Shown here: positions 60,289 through 64,000 of the stretch, one piece after another
How the letters are laid out: the number at the start of each line of letters is the position of its first letter
Numbering within the stretch: position 1 is the stretch's first letter
Assembly: GCA_041874725.1 (NCBI GenBank)
Contig: CP097466.1
Span: forward strand, 2,914,001-2,978,000
Origin: Duganella sp. BuS-21
GTDB taxonomy: Bacteria > Pseudomonadota > Gammaproteobacteria > Burkholderiales > Burkholderiaceae_D
DNA length: 64,000 nt
Direction: 5' to 3'
Notes under the pieces: generated by a model
What the model saw: the letters and a program-made list of their open reading frames with translations, nothing else
Told to the model about the DNA's origin: nothing
The model's database searches: none
Made by a program: the position numbers and the translations under genes

Positions 60289-62850
60289 ATGTTGGCCCGA
60301 CTTGCCCGCCGTTTAGGAAGAGTATCGATTGCCGTGTTCGTCAGCGTGACGCTGACCGCCGTGGTGACGCTGGTGCTGACCACCTTCGCGCTGTACTTCT
60401 ACCAGGTCGAGCGCGCGCAGCGCTGGGAGCAGCTGCATAAAACCCTGGCCAACAGCGCCGACGAACTGGCCGCCGCCGTGGCCCTGCCAGCCTGGAATTT
60501 CGACGAATCGCAGATCGTCACCATTATGAAGAGCGGCTTGAGCAACCGCGACCTGCACGCCAGCGCCGTGGCGCCGGCGGCCAGCAGCCGTCCGTTCATC
60601 CTGGCCCGCAACGCCCGGCAGCAGCTGGCGCCTTCCGACCACCTGCCGGCCGATCCCGAACTGCTGTCCGAACAGCGGCCCATCGTCGCCGGCGGCCAGA
60701 ATATCGGCACCATCACCGTGTATGCCTCGCCGGCGCTGTTGATCGAGCAGCTGCGCCAGCGCCTGTACACCATCGCCGGCATGATTTTCGTGCTCGATGT
60801 GACGCTGGTGCTGAGCCTTTATCTGCTGCTCTGGCAGCTGATCCTCAAGCCGCTGACCAAGATCGAACGCTACGCCGCCAGCGTCAAGGCCGGCCAGAAT
60901 CCGGGCGCCTCGCCGCCGCGCGACTGGTATACCGGCGAGCTGAAAACCCTCAACGCCTCGATCCGCGAGATGGTGCGCCTGATGGAGAGCCGCTACGTGG
61001 CCATGCACGCCAGCGAGGAGCGCCTGCAGATCGCCTCCGGCGCGGCCGCCATCGGCATCTGGGACTGGAATATCGCCAGCAACGAGATGGTGTGGGATGA
61101 GCAGATGTACCGCCTGCATGGGCTGGAGAACATCAAGGTCAATCAACCGTTCGAGACCTGGCGCAAGATGGTGCACCCGGACGACGCCATTCCCACCGAG
61201 ATGCTGCTGCAGCAGGCGCTCGACGGCACCGCCGAATTCGACGTCGAGTTCCGCCTGATCTGGCAAGACGGTTCGATCCACTACCTGAAGGGCGACGCCA
61301 TGATCTTCCGCGACGCGGAAGGCCATCCCTTGCGCATGGTCGGCGTGAACTACGACGTCACCGACAGCCGCATGGCCGAAGCGGAACTGCGCCGCCACCG
61401 CATCCATCTGGAAGAGCTGGTGGCCGAGCGCACCCATGCCTTGTCGGTGGCGGTGCGCCAGGCGCAGGGCGCCAACCGCGCCAAGAGCACCTTCCTGGCC
61501 AATATGAGCCACGAGCTGCGCACACCGCTCAATTCCGTCATCGGCTTTTCGCGCCTGATGGCCGATTCCAAGAACATGCTGCCGGAGGAAAAGCGCAACC
61601 TGGCCATCATCCACCGCTCCGGCCAGCACCTGCTCACGCTGATCAACGACATCCTGGAACTGTCCAAGATCGAGGCCGGCCGCGCCGTGCTGCAAACGGA
61701 AGTGGTCAACCTCGACGAAATGCTGCAGGAAGTGATGGACATGGTGAGCATGCGTGCCGGCCAGACCGGCGTCGAGTTGGTGGCCGACAGCGTCGGCCTG
61801 CCGGTGAGTGCGCGCGTCGACGGTACCAAACTGCGCCAGGTTTTGCTGAACCTGATGTCGAACGCGGTCAAGTTCGCGGCGCAGGGCCGGGTCACGCTGC
61901 GGGTACGCGGCACCGCGCGCAACGGCGCCTGCGAGCTGGCGTTCGCCGTGATCGACAACGGTCCCGGCATCGCGCTGGAAGACCAGATGCGCATTTTCGA
62001 ACCGTTCATCCAGGCCGAGGGACCGGGCGCGAAAGAGGGCACGGGCCTGGGCCTGACCATCTCGCGCGAATTCGTGCAGCTGATGGGCGGCACGCTGGCG
62101 CTGCAATCGGCGCCCGGCGCCGGCGCCACCTTCTACTTTACGGTGGCGGTGCAGGTGGCCGACGAGGCGCCGCCGGCGGGCCAGGATGAAGTCAGCGCGC
62201 TGGCGCCGCCGCAGCGCCGCCGCATCCTGGTGGCCGACGACAACGCCGACGGCTGCAGCTTGCTGGAAAGTCTGCTCAAGCCGCTGGGCTTCGATGTCGC
62301 CGTGGTCGGCGACGGCGCGCAGGCGCTGGCCATGGTGGACGTGTGGCAGCCGGACCTGGTGTTCATGGACTGGCGCATGCCGGCGCTCGACGGCATCAGC
62401 GCCACGCGCCGGATCCGCGCCAACCGGGAAGGCAAGCAGCCGCGCATCGTGATGCTGACCGCGTCGGCCTTCGCCGAGGAGCGCGACGAGGCGCTGAACG
62501 CCGGCGCCGATGAGTTCATGCGCAAGCCGGTGGAGCAGGAACGTTTGTATGCGGTGCTGGAGCAGCAGCTGGGCCTGCAGTTCGTGCGGCGCCATCACGG
62601 CGCGCGGCCGGCCGCGCCGGCGCCGCTGTCGTACGTCGACCTGCAGCGCCTGGAGCCAGCCCTGCGCGATGAGCTGAAGACCGCCTTGCAGGAATTGAAC
62701 CTGTCGCGCGTGACCTTGCTCCTGGCGCCTTTGCCGCCGGCGCTGGCCGGGGTGGTGGCGAGCATCGACCACATGATCCAGCTGCACCAGTATCCGCAGC
62801 TGTGCGCTTTGCTCGATCAGGCGGGAAACGAATTGGAACCGCAGGTCTGA
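60289..62850 (+). CDS. Membrane hybrid histidine kinase with PAS and receiver
   Basis: The 853-aa protein has two membrane helices (about 14-38 and 162-188) with a periplasmic sensor between them (WNFDESQIVTIMKSGLSNRDLHA is typical of a small sensor fold). A HAMP-like/coiled segment and a PAS domain (about 240-365) follow. HisKA has FLANMSHELRTPLNSVIGFSRLM (His near 407), then an HATPase (NLMSNAVKFAAQGR, DNGPGIA, EGTGLGLTIS) and a C-terminal receiver (about 645-765, ILVADDNADG, acceptor in LVFMDWRMPALDGI, MLTASA, MRKPVE). About 85 more residues form a helical tail, possibly an Hpt-like element without an obvious phospho-His. The next gene begins 40 bases later on the same strand. Confidence 0.93.
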   Translation: MLARLARRLGRVSIAVFVSVTLTAVVTLVLTTFALYFYQVERAQRWEQLHKTLANSADELAAAVALPAWNFDESQIVTIMKSGLSNRDLHASAVAPAASSRPFILARNARQQLAPSDHLPADPELLSEQRPIVAGGQNIGTITVYASPALLIEQLRQRLYTIAGMIFVLDVTLVLSLYLLLWQLILKPLTKIERYAASVKAGQNPGASPPRDWYTGELKTLNASIREMVRLMESRYVAMHASEERLQIASGAAAIGIWDWNIASNEMVWDEQMYRLHGLENIKVNQPFETWRKMVHPDDAIPTEMLLQQALDGTAEFDVEFRLIWQDGSIHYLKGDAMIFRDAEGHPLRMVGVNYDVTDSRMAEAELRRHRIHLEELVAERTHALSVAVRQAQGANRAKSTFLANMSHELRTPLNSVIGFSRLMADSKNMLPEEKRNLAIIHRSGQHLLTLINDILELSKIEAGRAVLQTEVVNLDEMLQEVMDMVSMRAGQTGVELVADSVGLPVSARVDGTKLRQVLLNLMSNAVKFAAQGRVTLRVRGTARNGACELAFAVIDNGPGIALEDQMRIFEPFIQAEGPGAKEGTGLGLTISREFVQLMGGTLALQSAPGAGATFYFTVAVQVADEAPPAGQDEVSALAPPQRRRILVADDNADGCSLLESLLKPLGFDVAVVGDGAQALAMVDVWQPDLVFMDWRMPALDGISATRRIRANREGKQPRIVMLTASAFAEERDEALNAGADEFMRKPVEQERLYAVLEQQLGLQFVRRHHGARPAAPAPLSYVDLQRLEPALRDELKTALQELNLSRVTLLLAPLPPALAGVVASIDHMIQLHQYPQLCALLDQAGNELEPQV

Positions 62851-62890
62851 CCGGTATATCATGGCAGTTCATCAGGCGAGAGACATTTAC

Positions 62891-64000
62891 ATGCACCGGG
62901 ATTTATCCGAACAACACACCAAGGGCGAAGTGCTGATCGTGGAGGACACGCCGGCCTCGCTCAAGCTGCTGAGCGACCTGCTGACGGAGGCCGGCTACTA
63001 CGTGCGCCAGGCGCCCAACGGCGAGCTGGCCCTGTGGACCGCGCAATCGCGGCCGCCGGAGCTGATTCTGCTCGACATCCGCATGCCCGGCATCGACGGC
63101 TTTGAAGTCTGCCGCCGCCTGAAGGCCACGCCGGAGCTGAGCCAGGTGCCGGTGATCTTCCTGTCGGCGCAGCACGACACCGACGACAAGGTGCGCGGTT
63201 TCGAACTGGGCGCGGTCGACTTCATCGCCAAGCCGTTCCAGACCGAAGAGATCCTGGCGCGCACCGACGCCCACGTCAAACTGGGCCGGGCGCAGAAGGC
63301 GCTGGCCAGCGAACGCGCCTTGCTGGAGGAGCGCGTGGCCGAGCGCACCGCCGAACTGGCCAAGGAAGTGGAACAGCGCCGCGCCAACGAAGAGTTCCTG
63401 CGCCTGGCCAGCCAGGTGTTTGAGGCGACCCAGGACGCCATCGTGGTGACCGACCGCGATGGGCATATCGTCGCCACCAATCCGGCCTTTACGCACATCT
63501 CCGGCTACACGGCGGACGAGGTGCGGGGGCAGGGCGTGGGCCTGCTGCACGCCGGCGACGCCGATGCCTCTTCGTTCGGCGCCATGGTGCAATCGGTGGT
63601 GGCCACCGGCCACTGGTCGGGCGAGATCCTGGCGCGCCGCAAGAACGGCGACACCTATCCCGGCCTGCTGAGCGCCTCCGTGGTGCGCGACGAAAACGGC
63701 AGCGTGATCAATCACGTCGCGGTATTCATGGACATCACCGAGCGCAAGGCCGAACAGCACCTGATCGATTTCCTGTCGAACCACGATGCGTTGACCGGCC
63801 TGCCGAACCGCATGCTGGCGCGCCAGCGCTTCATGCACACGCTGGCCGCCGCGCGCCGCGAAGGGCGCTGCGTGGCCGTCATGTGCCTGGACCTGGACCG
63901 CTTCAAGAGCATCAACGACTCCTACGGCCATGACATGGGCGACAAGGCGCTGCAGGTGGTGTCGCGCTACCTGACCGAAACCGTGCGCGAAGACGACATC
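62891..64000 (+). CDS. Receiver-PAS-GGDEF response regulator (3' partial)
   Basis: 370 codons are visible, open to the window end. An N-terminal receiver (about 12-125) has VLIVEDTPASLKLL, acceptor in LILLDIRMPGIDGFEVCRRLK, Ser of FLSAQHD and Lys of IAKPF. Then a coiled coil (LLEERVAERTAELAKEVEQRR), a PAS domain (about 175-295, ATQDAIVVTDRDGHIVATNPAFTHISGYTADEV; ARRKNGDTYPGLLSASVVRDENG; VAVFMDITERK) and the start of a GGDEF domain (NHDALTGLPNRML, LDLDRFKSINDSYGHDMGDKALQVV). The signature lies outside the window, and an EAL domain may follow. An in-frame ATG at 62861 is an alternative start. It probably receives phosphate from the adjacent hybrid kinase. Confidence 0.92.
   Translation, partial: MHRDLSEQHTKGEVLIVEDTPASLKLLSDLLTEAGYYVRQAPNGELALWTAQSRPPELILLDIRMPGIDGFEVCRRLKATPELSQVPVIFLSAQHDTDDKVRGFELGAVDFIAKPFQTEEILARTDAHVKLGRAQKALASERALLEERVAERTAELAKEVEQRRANEEFLRLASQVFEATQDAIVVTDRDGHIVATNPAFTHISGYTADEVRGQGVGLLHAGDADASSFGAMVQSVVATGHWSGEILARRKNGDTYPGLLSASVVRDENGSVINHVAVFMDITERKAEQHLIDFLSNHDALTGLPNRMLARQRFMHTLAAARREGRCVAVMCLDLDRFKSINDSYGHDMGDKALQVVSRYLTETVREDDI

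Noticed and set aside
60313..62862. An 849-residue open frame antisense to the hybrid kinase.
   Set aside because: The plus-strand frame encodes a full hybrid kinase; the minus frame has no domain and is Arg/Gln/His-rich.

Overview
The window is GC-rich, densely coded DNA from a free-living betaproteobacterium. The gene content points to Oxalobacteraceae (Duganella/Massilia-like): many hybrid kinases and c-di-GMP proteins, an NHEJ pair (LigD and Ku), DadA next to an Lrp regulator, RND and Emr pumps, and TonB uptake. That family placement is inference from gene content only. There is no rRNA, CRISPR array, insertion sequence, integrase or phage module. The chromosomal features are three identical tRNA-Arg(ACG) genes and two palindromic repeat elements.

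Layout. 1-4.6 kb: the end of a hybrid kinase, a FixL/FixJ-like two-component pair, and a receiver-only protein coupled to an EAL phosphodiesterase. 4.7-5.9 kb: a secreted FecR-domain protein and Fur with a Fur box in its own promoter. 6.1-10.5 kb: an operon of outer-membrane porin, small periplasmic binding protein and Cache-PAS-GGDEF-EAL protein. 10.5-14.5 kb: a Fur-boxed siderophore receptor behind a SufR-like cysteine-rich regulator and an MFS transporter. 14.6-20.9 kb: a membrane protein, a CorA/ZntB-like transporter, an HDOD protein, DadA with a divergent Lrp regulator, a small coiled-coil membrane protein, and a 512-aa protein that looks like a dynamin stalk without its GTPase. 20.9-25.6 kb: an EmrAB-type tripartite pump under a MarR regulator. 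25.7-27.5 kb: a low-complexity secreted protein and a type II NADH dehydrogenase.

27.5-35.1 kb: a run of minus-strand signalling genes (NarX-like kinase, two hybrid kinases, receiver-GGDEF, PAS-receiver), interrupted by one small plus-strand gene and a REP-type element lying inside a terminator. 35.1-36.5 kb: a minus-strand terminator that may end a small RNA or a leader, the tRNA-Arg cluster and small genes. 36.5-42.5 kb: LldD with a VOC protein, an M20 lipoprotein of atypical composition, a signal-peptide alpha/beta-hydrolase lacking its catalytic Ser and His, and a 2-hydroxyacid dehydrogenase with a LysR regulator. 42.6-49.8 kb: a small secreted protein coupled to an HSL-type hydrolase with Glu in place of Ser, then a complete RND pump operon. 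49.9-56 kb: a hydrolase, an Ala/Lys-rich exported protein, LigD convergent with an SDR-Ku operon. 56.2-64 kb: a receiver-like-GAF-GGDEF protein, TetR, SulP, a hybrid kinase and a receiver-PAS-GGDEF protein running off the window.

Themes. Second-messenger and phosphorelay signalling dominates, with eight receiver-containing proteins and five GGDEF proteins. Iron control appears through two Fur boxes. The most unusual items are the GTPase-less dynamin-like protein, the two independent pseudo-hydrolases, the binding-protein/c-di-GMP operon, the PAS-receiver protein that lacks a kinase core, and the possible small RNA or attenuator at 35.1 kb.
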